A DNA stretch of 64,000 nucleotides from Allobosea sp. CS1GBMeth4 (GTDB lineage: Bacteria; Pseudomonadota; Alphaproteobacteria; Rhizobiales; Beijerinckiaceae). The notes beneath the pieces are model-generated. The model did not search any database. It worked only from the letters and a program-made list of their open reading frames with translations, and was not told the DNA's origin. Location: assembly GCF_900185715.1 (NCBI RefSeq), contig NZ_FYAS01000031.1:1-64000 (forward strand), given 5' to 3'. The position numbers and the translations under genes were made by a program. How positions within the stretch are numbered: position 1 is the first letter of the stretch; each line of letters opens with the position of its first letter. This document shows positions 56,744 through 64,000 of this stretch, in pieces.

Positions 56744-58489
56744 TCAGATGCGCCAGGGCAGGATATTGGCCGGCAGCTTACGGCCCAGCGCATCGATCCC
56801 GAGCATGACGACGAGGATGACCGCGCAGGCGCTGACGGCGACCGCCGCGGCCTCGCCGGCGAGCCCGGCCTCCTTCAGGCTGAACAGCACGACGCCGAGC
56901 GTCTCCGTGCCCGAGGACCAGAGCAGGGCCGAAACCGTGAGTTCGTTGAAGGCGACGAGGAAGACCATCAGCCCGCTGACCATGGCGGCGGGCGCCAGGA
57001 TCGGCGCGACGATGAAGCGCAGCATCTGCCAGAGGCTGACCCCGTCGAGCTTGGCCGCCTCCTCGTGATGCGCCTCGATCTGCGCCATCGCCGCGACCGG
57101 GGCCTTCAGCGCCAGCGGCAGGAAGCGGGCGACATAGGCGAAGAGGATGATGAACGGCGTCGCGTAGATGCTCACGCCGATCAGCGGTAGCGGCTTCAGG
57201 AACATCAGGATGCAGGCGATGGCGAGGACGACGCCGGGCAGCGCGTAGGGCAGTTCGATCACGATCTCGACGACGCGCCGCAGCCTGCCCATCCGGCGCT
57301 CGAGCCCATAGGCGAACGCGATGGAGATCAGCGCCAGCAGCACCGCGGCCGAGCCGGCGAAGAGGAAGGAGTTGCGGAAGGCGCGCACCGTCACATCCTG
57401 GCGCAGCAGAACCTCGGCGAACTTGTCGAGGGTGAGGCTCTGCCAGCTCAGCGCCACGCCGAGAGCCGGCGTCAGGGCCTCGCCGATCAGCGCCAGGAGC
57501 GGCAGGCCGAGCTTGAGCGCGATCAGCAGCCAAAGACCCGCGGCGACGGGGGCACGAGCACGGCCGAGCTGCCAGAACGGCTGCAGCGGCCGCTCGATCT
57601 CGACCTTGCCGCCGCTGCGCCGTGTCGCGAGGAGCCCGGCCGCGATGCCGAGGCTGGCGACGAGCGCGACCAGCAGCGAGAGCGCGGCCGCATCGGGCAG
57701 GCCGGCCGGGCCGAAGCTCGACAGCCGGCGATAGATCAGCGTCGGCAGGGTGAGATAGTTCACCGGCAGGCCGAGCAGGGCGGGAATGCCGAAATTGCCG
57801 ATGCCGGCGACGAAGGCGAGCAGGGCCGCGGCGATGATCTGCGGCCGCAGCAGCGGCAGCAGGATGCGCCCGACGATGGACGACGGTGCCGCCCCCTCCA
57901 TCTGCGCCGCCTCGACCAGCGCGTGCGGCACGCTGCGCAGGCCGGTCCAGAGCGTGATCGCGACCAGCGGTGCGTGGTGCAGGGCCATCACCAGGACGAT
58001 GCCGCCGCGCCCGAGCAGCGGGTTGGGCGTCCCGGGGGCCGGCGCGAGCCCGAGCATGCCGAGCAGGGCCGAGTTCGGCGCGAACAGGCTGAGGAAGGCG
58101 AGCGCCGCCACCTGCGGCGCGATCATCATCGAGAACACCAGCGCGAAGGCGAGCGGCCGCTTGCCGCGCAGGTCGGTGACGGCGAGCAGGATCGCCGCCG
58201 ATCCGCCGATCAGCAGCGCGGCGAGCGCCGAGAGCCCGGCCGTCTCGAGGGTGTGTAGCGTCGCCGTGACCGCCGCGCGGCTGGTGATCTCGGCCAGGGC
58301 GCTCTCGGGGGCGAAGCGCCAGCCGGGTGCGAAGGCGGCGGCGAGCAGCCGCAGGAAGGGCAGGGCGCCGAACAGGCTCGCGCAGAGCAGCACGAGGACC
58401 GGCAGGGTGAGCCCCGTCGGCAAGGTCAGGCCGGGCAGCGCCGGCCGGAAGCCGACCTGCCGGTGCTCTGCGGATGCGGCGAGCGTCAT
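56744..58489 (-). CDS. Fused ABC permease, iron(III)/phosphonate type
   Basis: The 581-residue membrane protein contains two permease units of about six helices each. Both have the EAA loop: EAAQMEGAAPSSIVGRILLP in the first half and EEAAKLDGVSLWQML in the second. This duplicated form is typical of FbpB-type Fe(III) and some 2-aminoethylphosphonate importers. It follows its binding-protein gene by 31 bases. No ATPase gene follows: the next gene downstream is the unrelated GGDEF regulator. Confidence 0.87.
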   Translation of the reverse strand: MTLAASAEHRQVGFRPALPGLTLPTGLTLPVLVLLCASLFGALPFLRLLAAAFAPGWRFAPESALAEITSRAAVTATLHTLETAGLSALAALLIGGSAAILLAVTDLRGKRPLAFALVFSMMIAPQVAALAFLSLFAPNSALLGMLGLAPAPGTPNPLLGRGGIVLVMALHHAPLVAITLWTGLRSVPHALVEAAQMEGAAPSSIVGRILLPLLRPQIIAAALLAFVAGIGNFGIPALLGLPVNYLTLPTLIYRRLSSFGPAGLPDAAALSLLVALVASLGIAAGLLATRRSGGKVEIERPLQPFWQLGRARAPVAAGLWLLIALKLGLPLLALIGEALTPALGVALSWQSLTLDKFAEVLLRQDVTVRAFRNSFLFAGSAAVLLALISIAFAYGLERRMGRLRRVVEIVIELPYALPGVVLAIACILMFLKPLPLIGVSIYATPFIILFAYVARFLPLALKAPVAAMAQIEAHHEEAAKLDGVSLWQMLRFIVAPILAPAAMVSGLMVFLVAFNELTVSALLWSSGTETLGVVLFSLKEAGLAGEAAAVAVSACAVILVVMLGIDALGRKLPANILPWRI

Positions 58490-58520
58490 CGCGTCGGTGC
58501 CCGGGCCTCGCCGCCTGACG

Positions 58521-59507
58521 TCAGCCTTCGAAGATCGCGCTGAAGCGCTTGCGCGCCGCCGGCTCGTCGGCGAGCGCCTTGGCTGCGTCGAACGGCATCA
58601 GCTTGATCGCGCCGCGCGCCGGGTAGCCGGCCGGCAGCGCGACATCCGGATGGGCCGAGACATAGCCCTGCTTCAGTGCGAGTTCCTGCCCGTCCCTCGA
58701 GATCAGGAAGTCGACGAAGGCCTTGGCGGCCTCGGGGTTCTTCGTGCCTTTCAGGATCGCGACCGGCTCGCTCACCGCCGAGACGCCCTCGGCCGGAAAG
58801 ACGAACTCGACCGGCGCGCCCTTGGCCTTCTCGCGGATCGGCATGAAGTCGACGATCATGCCGTAGAGCTTCTCGCCGGTGGCGACCTGGCGCAGGATGT
58901 CGCCATTGGCGCCGGCGGCGAGCGTGCCGTTCTTCTTCAGCTCCTCGTAGAAGCCCCAGCCGCCCGGCAGGTTTCCGGTCAGCGTGATCGTGTGGATCAT
59001 CGCCGCGCCCGAATTCAGCGGGCTCGGCATCGCGAGTTGATTCCTGACCTCGGGCTTGGCGAGGTCGAGCCAGCTCTGCGGCTTCAGCGTCGCCCTGGTG
59101 TTGTAGACGATGCCGGTGGTGATCAGCTTGGTGGCGAACCACATCTTCGCCGGATCGTGCACGCCGGCCGGAAAGGCCGAGATGTCGGCCTTCTCGTGGG
59201 CCAGGAGGCGACCTTCCTTCTTCAGCCCTTCCATGGTCACGGCGTCGGCGATCAGCAGCACGTCGGCCTGCGGGGCGCCCGCTTCGATCTCCGCCCGGAG
59301 CTTGGCCATCACGCGCGGCGTGCCGTCGCGCACGAAGCTGATCTCGACCTTCGGGTGCTTCGCCTTGAAGGCGTCGATCGTCTGCTGCGCGTCGGTGTTG
59401 GGCTGGCTGGTGTAGAGCACGAGCTTGCCTTCGACGGCGCCGGCGGCGTCGATCGCCGGCAGGGCCAGGCCGAGCGCGAGAGCGGCGGTGACTGCGAGGG
59501 CGCGCAT
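58521..59507 (-). CDS. ABC substrate-binding protein, iron(III)/phosphonate type
   Basis: The 328-residue periplasmic protein has a signal peptide (hydrophobic stretch ending DAAGA) and the family 1 binding fold: KLVLYTSQPNTDAQQTIDAF, ADVLLIADAVTM, VYNTRATLKPQSW and a C-terminal SAHPDVALP. It resembles FbpA/AfuA and PhnS-like proteins. I cannot see the paired Tyr iron ligands clearly, so a phosphonate or other anion is equally possible. It is the first gene of the leftward operon. Confidence 0.85.
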   Translation of the reverse strand: MRALAVTAALALGLALPAIDAAGAVEGKLVLYTSQPNTDAQQTIDAFKAKHPKVEISFVRDGTPRVMAKLRAEIEAGAPQADVLLIADAVTMEGLKKEGRLLAHEKADISAFPAGVHDPAKMWFATKLITTGIVYNTRATLKPQSWLDLAKPEVRNQLAMPSPLNSGAAMIHTITLTGNLPGGWGFYEELKKNGTLAAGANGDILRQVATGEKLYGMIVDFMPIREKAKGAPVEFVFPAEGVSAVSEPVAILKGTKNPEAAKAFVDFLISRDGQELALKQGYVSAHPDVALPAGYPARGAIKLMPFDAAKALADEPAARKRFSAIFEG

Positions 59508-59810
59508 GAGAAACTCCGGTTGGTCCGCCGCGAGGCCGGCTGGGCCGCGTCGACGTCGGGGACATGAAACCTGCGTGCCGGGTAAGCTGCGCCGATGACA
59601 CATCCATGACAGCCCCTCTTTGACGCGGCGGGGCGGCGCCGTCAAAGCCGATTCGCATGCGCCGCCGAGGTCCTGCGACAGCGGCCGCCTGGGAGCCGTG
59701 CACGAAATTCACCCATCGCCCGCGCTTGTTTGTTGCAGTCCTTTTCGGCTAGGGTTTATGAAGAGCGGGGTAAAAAAGCTCAATCTAAACGTTTTAAATG
59801 GGAGGTTTCC
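59508..59810. other. Divergent promoter region between two ABC importers
   Basis: No gene is seen. The right end is AT-rich and holds the promoter of the sugar-type importer. AAACGTTT (59787–59794), inside the wider imperfect palindrome ATCTAAACGTTTTAAAT (59783–59799), has the central CG of LacI-family operators and lies just before a strong GGGAGG ribosome site. The repressor is not in the window. Confidence 0.4.
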
Positions 59811-61193
59811 ATGAAATCGGTGCGTTCTCTGGCTGCCGGCGCAGCCTTGGCCGCGATCGCGGCCGGCTGGTCGGGAGCGGCGCTCGCCCAGGAGACGGTG
59901 ACGGTCTGGTTCACCAAGGGCTTCTACAAGGGCGAGGACGATGCGCTGCTCGCCGTCGTCGACAAATTCCAGAAGGCGACCGGCGTCAAGGTCGACCTCT
60001 CCCTCTACTCGACCGAGGACTGCGTCACCAAATCGGTCGGCGCCGTTCAGGCCGGGACGCCGCCGGATGTCGGCTTCTGCACCACCTATGATTTCCGCAC
60101 CACCGGCCAGTGGGCTTTCGAGGGCAAGCTCGAGGACGTCACCGACGTGATCGAGCCGCTGAAGGGCGACATCCTGCCGGACGCGCTCGTCACCACCTAT
60201 CTGATGAACGACAAGACGAAGAAGAAGTCCTACTACGCCTTCCCGGTCCAGCAGCAGATGATGCACATCACCTACTGGAAGGACATGCTGGAGGAGGCCG
60301 GCTTCAAGGAGAGCGACATCCCGAAGAGCTGGAACGGCTACTGGGACTTCTGGTGCGACAAGGTCCAGGGCGGGCTGCGCGCTAAGGGCAAGCGGATCTA
60401 TGCGGTCGGCCATCCGCTCGGCGTCGCCGCCTCCGACACCTTCTACAGCTTCCTGACCTTCGCCAACGCGCATGACGCCAAGGTCGTCGACGAGAGCGGC
60501 AAGATCGTGCTCGACGACCCCAAGAACAAGGCGGCGATGGTCGCGGCGGTGAAGGACTACGCCAGCATCTCCTCGCGCGGCTGCACGCCGCCCTCCTCGG
60601 TCAACTGGCTCGACCCGGACAACAACGTCGCCTTCCACAACCGCACCATCGCGATGACGCACAACGCGACCATCTCGATCGCCTCCAAGCATCTCGACGA
60701 CATGAACAACCAGGCGCTGACACCGGAGCAGCGCGAGCAGGCGAAGAAGAACTATCTCGACAACATCCGCACCACCCAGTTCCCGGACAAGCCCGACGGC
60801 AAGCCGCTGCCGAACCTGGCGGCGGTGAAGACCGCGGTCGTCTTCGCCGACGGCAAGAACAAGAAGCGCGGCAAGGAGTTCATGGCCTTCATGATGAAGG
60901 ACGAGAACCTGCGACCCTTCGTCGAGGGCTCGCTCGGGCGCTGGCTGCCGACGACGAAGTCCGGCCTCGCCAGCCCGTTCTGGACGGATGGCAAGGATCC
61001 GCACCGCGCGCTGGTCTACAAGCAGTTCAGCTCGGGCACGATCCCGTTCCAGTTCGTCTATAACTACAAGTTCACGGCCGTGAACGCCGAAAACGTCTGG
61101 GCCAAGGCCGTCAACCGTGTGCTGGTCGACAAGGTCGCGCCCGAGCAGGCGGTCGACGAGATGATCGTCCGCATCAAGCAGATCGCCGGCTGA
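59811..61193 (+). CDS. ABC sugar/polyol-type substrate-binding protein
   Basis: The 460-residue protein has a cleaved signal peptide (ends ALAQE) and a family 1 sugar-binding fold: VTVWFTKGFYKGEDDAL, AGTPPDVGFC, FPVQQQMMHITYWKDML and a C-terminal EQAVDEMIVRIKQ. It starts at ATG 59811 behind GGGAGG. The two permease genes that follow and the transaldolase beyond hint at a pentose or polyol substrate, but this is inference. A strong hairpin follows its stop codon. Confidence 0.88.
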   Translation: MKSVRSLAAGAALAAIAAGWSGAALAQETVTVWFTKGFYKGEDDALLAVVDKFQKATGVKVDLSLYSTEDCVTKSVGAVQAGTPPDVGFCTTYDFRTTGQWAFEGKLEDVTDVIEPLKGDILPDALVTTYLMNDKTKKKSYYAFPVQQQMMHITYWKDMLEEAGFKESDIPKSWNGYWDFWCDKVQGGLRAKGKRIYAVGHPLGVAASDTFYSFLTFANAHDAKVVDESGKIVLDDPKNKAAMVAAVKDYASISSRGCTPPSSVNWLDPDNNVAFHNRTIAMTHNATISIASKHLDDMNNQALTPEQREQAKKNYLDNIRTTQFPDKPDGKPLPNLAAVKTAVVFADGKNKKRGKEFMAFMMKDENLRPFVEGSLGRWLPTTKSGLASPFWTDGKDPHRALVYKQFSSGTIPFQFVYNYKFTAVNAENVWAKAVNRVLVDKVAPEQAVDEMIVRIKQIAG

Positions 61194-61220
61194 GACCGGC
61201 GGCTTCGACCGACTGAAGAC

Positions 61221-61253
61221 GGCATCCCGCGGCGCCCGGCGCCGCGGGATGCC
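61221..61253 (+). other. Intercistronic stem-loop after the binding-protein gene
   Basis: GGCATCCCGCGGCG and CGCCGCGGGATGCC form a perfect 14-base stem with a five-base loop, 28 bases past the binding-protein stop and 84 before the first permease. There is no T-run, so it more likely protects the upstream message or partly stops transcription than acts as a full terminator. Confidence 0.72.
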
Positions 61254-61337
61254 GGCCTGTCTCGACCGGTGGAAGGCGACGGCGCCGAATACGCGCCGCT
61301 CGCCCCCGGGCGGGCATTCTCTGAGGGAGACAAGAAG

Positions 61338-62225
61338 ATGACCGCCGCAACGATGGCAGCCCCGGCGCCGCCCGCGAGCGCGACGACATCCGGACAGGCG
61401 CGCGATCGCGCCTTCTGGGGCGTGGTCATGCTCGCGCCCTATATCCTCGTCTTCGCGGTGATGGTGGTCTATCCCGTCGCCTACGGGCTCTGGATCGGCC
61501 TGAACTGGCAGTCCTACCGGGCTCTCTTCACCGACCCGATCTTCTTCCGGACGGTAGTCAACACCGTCATCTTCCTCTTCGTCGCGGTGAACCTGAAGTT
61601 CCTGATCGCGCTGTTCCTGTCGGGCTTCTTCGTGGCGCAGCGGGCCTGGGTGCGCATCGTCCTGGTGCTGTTCATCCTGCCCTGGGCGGTGCCGTCGATC
61701 CCGACCATCCTGTCCTTCCGGGTGATGCTCAACCCCGAGACCGGCATGGTCAATTCGCAGCTCTTCCAATGGTTCGGCATCATGGAAGGGCCGGGCTGGC
61801 TGACCGATCCGACGCTCGCCTTCATCTGCTCGATCTTCGTCCATATCTGGAAGTCGCTGCCGTTCTGGACCCTGATCCTCGTCACCGGCCGGCTCGCCAT
61901 TGCGCAGGATCTCTACGAGGCCGCCAGCGTCGACGGCGCCAACAAATGGCAGCAGTTCCGCTTCATCACCTGGCCCTCGCTGGCGACGCTCTACGTCACC
62001 TCGACCCTGCTCTCGATGATCTGGACACTCGGCGACTTCAACAGTGTCTACCTGCTCACCGGCGGCGGCCCGGGCGATCTCAACCACGTGCTGGCGACGC
62101 TCGGCATCCGCTACATGCGCAACAACAATCTCGACCTCGGCATCGCCTCGATCATCGTCGCGATGCCGCTGATCCTGCCCATGGTGTGGTTCATGGTGAA
62201 GCGTCTGTCGAAGGGAGCCGAGTGA
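61338..62225 (+). CDS. ABC sugar-type permease 1 (MalF-like)
   Basis: The 295-residue protein has six membrane helices and the EAA loop YEAASVDGANKWQQFRFITW (~195–214). It begins after a short Ala/Pro-rich cytoplasmic stretch. ATG 61338 is preceded by GAGGGAGA. The stop codon overlaps the next permease's ATG (TGATG), so the two are coupled, as expected for a heterodimeric channel. Confidence 0.9.
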   Translation: MTAATMAAPAPPASATTSGQARDRAFWGVVMLAPYILVFAVMVVYPVAYGLWIGLNWQSYRALFTDPIFFRTVVNTVIFLFVAVNLKFLIALFLSGFFVAQRAWVRIVLVLFILPWAVPSIPTILSFRVMLNPETGMVNSQLFQWFGIMEGPGWLTDPTLAFICSIFVHIWKSLPFWTLILVTGRLAIAQDLYEAASVDGANKWQQFRFITWPSLATLYVTSTLLSMIWTLGDFNSVYLLTGGGPGDLNHVLATLGIRYMRNNNLDLGIASIIVAMPLILPMVWFMVKRLSKGAE

Positions 62226-63061
62226 TGAAGAGAGTTCTCGACGAGGGCAAGCTCATCCTGATCGCCATTCCGGTCCTGATCTGGACCCTGCTGCCGATCT
62301 ACCATCTCTTCGTGCTGTCGATCTCCAACCAGGAATCCATGCTGGCCGGCAAGCTCTGGCCCGACAAGCCGACGCTGCAGAACTTCCAGATCGTCTTCAA
62401 CCAGCAGCACTACTACCTCAACAATTTCTGGCTGCAGCTGTTTAACAGCTTCCTCATCGCGATCGCGACCGGGCTGATCACCCTGTTCGTCGCGACCTGC
62501 GCCGCCTTCGCCATCTCGCGGCTGCGGGCGCCCGGCGGCCGCACCATCATGAACTTCGCCCTGGCGACCTATCTGATCCCGGCCGCCTTCCTCGCCATTC
62601 CCATGTACAAGGCCATGGGCACCTTCGGGCTGCTCAACACCCGCACGGCGCTGATCCTCGCCATGGTGGCGCTGGCCTCGCCCTATGCCATCTGGGTGCT
62701 GAAGCAGGCCTCGGACAAGCTGCCCAGGGAGCTCGACGAGGCCGCGATCATGGACGGGGCGACCTCGCTCCAGCTCTTCCGGCTGGTCTACCTGCCGCTG
62801 ATGAAGCCTTCGATGGTGGTGATCGGCATCTACGCGCTGCTCCTCGCCTGGAACGAATATCTCTACGCCTTCCTGCTGCTCTCGAGCGAGCAGGCGCTGC
62901 CACTCGCGGTCGGCCTCGGCCTCTTCCTCTCGGCCGACGACGCGCCCTGGAACCTGCTGATGACGGCCGGGCTGATCTACGCCATCCCGCCGGCGGTGAT
63001 TTATTACGGCTTCCGCAACAACATGGTCTCGGGCCTGACCTCGGGGGCGGTGAAGAGCTGA
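62225..63061 (+). CDS. ABC sugar-type permease 2 (MalG-like)
   Basis: The 278-residue permease has six helices. The periplasmic loop after helix 1 ends in PTLQNFQIVF, and the EAA loop reads LDEAAIMDGATSLQLFRLVY (~174–193). It pairs with the upstream permease. No ATPase gene follows directly; a repeat and then transaldolase come next, so the ATPase must lie beyond the window or be shared with another system. Confidence 0.9.
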   Translation: MKRVLDEGKLILIAIPVLIWTLLPIYHLFVLSISNQESMLAGKLWPDKPTLQNFQIVFNQQHYYLNNFWLQLFNSFLIAIATGLITLFVATCAAFAISRLRAPGGRTIMNFALATYLIPAAFLAIPMYKAMGTFGLLNTRTALILAMVALASPYAIWVLKQASDKLPRELDEAAIMDGATSLQLFRLVYLPLMKPSMVVIGIYALLLAWNEYLYAFLLLSSEQALPLAVGLGLFLSADDAPWNLLMTAGLIYAIPPAVIYYGFRNNMVSGLTSGAVKS

Positions 63062-63084
63062 CGTCTTTTGCTCTACACCTGCGC

Positions 63085-63192
63085 CGTCATTCCGGCCGCA
63101 GCGAAGCGCTGCGGCGGCATCCATCATGGGGCTCTGGGCGACTACGATGGGTTCCGGAGCTGCGCCGCTCTCGCGGCTTGTCCGGAATGACG
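63085..63192. repeat. Dispersed palindromic intergenic repeat, copy 4
   Basis: The ends CGTCATTCCGG and CCGGAATGACG are perfect 11-base inverted repeats. An inner arm GCAGCGAAGCGCTGC is itself palindromic. It has the same end sequence as copy 1 at 23.0 kb and sits between the permease and transaldolase genes. Confidence 0.75.
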
Positions 63193-63279
63193 AAGCGGGT
63201 GGTTCACAAAAGCTCGCAATGACGGCTGGCAGCCCTCATATTGGCGGCGAACGCCGCAACAACCCTGACGGATGACGTG

Positions 63280-64000
63280 ATGACCGCCTCAAAGCTCGAT
63301 CAGCTCCGCGCCATGACCACCGTCGTCGCCGATACCGGCGACATCGAGGCCGTGCGCCGCCTGAAGCCGGTCGACTGCACCACCAATCCGACGCTGCTGC
63401 TCAAGGCGGTGGAGACGCCGGCCTATGCCGCGCTGGTCGAGGAGGCGATCGCCTGGGGCCGGCGGCAGGGCGGCGCCGGCGTGGTCGAGGCGGTGTGCGA
63501 CCGGCTCGCCGTCACCTTCGGCGCGGAACTCGCCAGGATCGTGCCCGGCCGGGTCTCGACCGAGGTCGACGCCGATCTCTCCTTCGACACCGCCGCCAGC
63601 ATCGCGAAGGCACGCGCCATCATCGCCGCCTACAGGGAGCGCGGCGTCGAGCGTGAGCGCATCCTCATCAAGATCGCCTCGACCTGGGAAGGCCTGCAGG
63701 CGGCGCGCGTGCTGCAGCAGGAAGGCATCGACTGCAACCTGACGCTGCTTTTCGCCCTGCCGCAGGCGGTCGCGGCCGCCGATGCCGGGGCGTTCCTGAT
63801 CTCGCCCTTCGTCGGCCGCATCCTCGACTGGCACGTCAAGGCCGGCGGCGGACCCTACACGGCCGAGACCGATCCGGGCGTCGTCTCGGTGCGGACGATC
63901 TACAGCTACTACAAGGCCCACGGCATCGACACGGTGGTGATGGGCGCCTCCTTCCGCAATACCGGCGAGATCGAGGCGCTCGCCGGCTGCGACCGGCTGA
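63280..64000 (+). CDS. tal: Transaldolase, class I (3' end outside window)
   Basis: Transaldolase moves a three-carbon dihydroxyacetone unit between sugar phosphates in the pentose phosphate pathway. The visible 240 residues begin [16 protein letters not shown] with the family hallmark [12 protein letters not shown]. They continue with [12 protein letters not shown], the Schiff-base Lys131 in [22 protein letters not shown] and [11 protein letters not shown]. The layout matches the TalB-size (~317 residue) form, so about 75 residues are missing at the window edge. It may serve the sugar taken up by the importer upstream. Confidence 0.94.
   Translation, partial: MTASKLDQLRAMTTVVADTGDIEAVRRLKPVDCTTNPTLLLKAVETPAYAALVEEAIAWGRRQGGAGVVEAVCDRLAVTFGAELARIVPGRVSTEVDADLSFDTAASIAKARAIIAAYRERGVERERILIKIASTWEGLQAARVLQQEGIDCNLTLLFALPQAVAAADAGAFLISPFVGRILDWHVKAGGGPYTAETDPGVVSVRTIYSYYKAHGIDTVVMGASFRNTGEIEALAGCDRL

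Overview
This is a 64 kb, GC-rich, densely packed chromosomal segment of an alphaproteobacterium. Gene content and local order (murA–DUF2948–hisD–UPF0262–low-molecular-weight phosphatase, a ligase-associated DNA repair module, CtrA-type promoter motifs, a yejABEF operon) point to Hyphomicrobiales. A Bosea-like genome is my best guess, but that is inference from gene style, not a search result.

Layout. 1–1.9 kb: the 3' end of a large autotransporter. 1.9–3.1 kb: gene debris, consisting of an IS5-type transposase fragment butted against a frameshifted ccoG/fixG remnant. 3.1–13.2 kb: a ferritin-like gene divergent from a complete nitrous-oxide reductase cluster nosRZDFYLX, with an FNR/NnrR-type box between them. 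13.2–14.3 kb: more debris (a short-chain dehydrogenase N-terminus, a small C-terminal domain fragment, a broken IS3 OrfA), then tRNA-Thr(GGU). The nos genes thus sit as an intact cassette between two scrap zones.

14.5–22.2 kb: the four ligase-associated DNA repair genes in two divergent halves (pdeM and helicase leftward; exonuclease and ATP-dependent ligase rightward), with a ParDE-type toxin–antitoxin pair and a TPR methyltransferase between them. 22.3–28 kb: a LuxR-type response regulator, a small membrane protein, an MFS exporter under an HxlR regulator with three matching operator palindromes, pyrD, a DUF952 protein and an S24-type repressor.

28–34.6 kb: a leftward signalling block made of an RpfF-like crotonase (candidate fatty-acid signal synthase), a membrane PAS-GGDEF-EAL protein, a dihydrolipoamide-dehydrogenase-like flavoprotein without its redox motifs, and a membrane histidine kinase. 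This is the least conventional part of the window. 35–39.3 kb: conserved housekeeping genes. 39.3–46.7 kb: a six-gene operon yejA–DUF4260–yejB–yejE–yejF–deoB. 46.9–50.4 kb: membrane-anchored cytochrome c, kdsB, a prephenate dehydratase gene and nudC. 50.5–55.2 kb: valine catabolism (mmsB, acyl-CoA dehydrogenase, mmsA) with a divergent LysR regulator. 55.2–56.5 kb: a double-receiver GGDEF protein behind a CtrA-type box. 56.7–63.1 kb: two divergent ABC importers, neither with an ATPase gene in view. 63.3 kb to the end: transaldolase, cut by the window edge.

Four copies of a dispersed palindromic intergenic repeat, in two subfamilies, lie at 23.0, 49.3, 51.4 and 63.1 kb.
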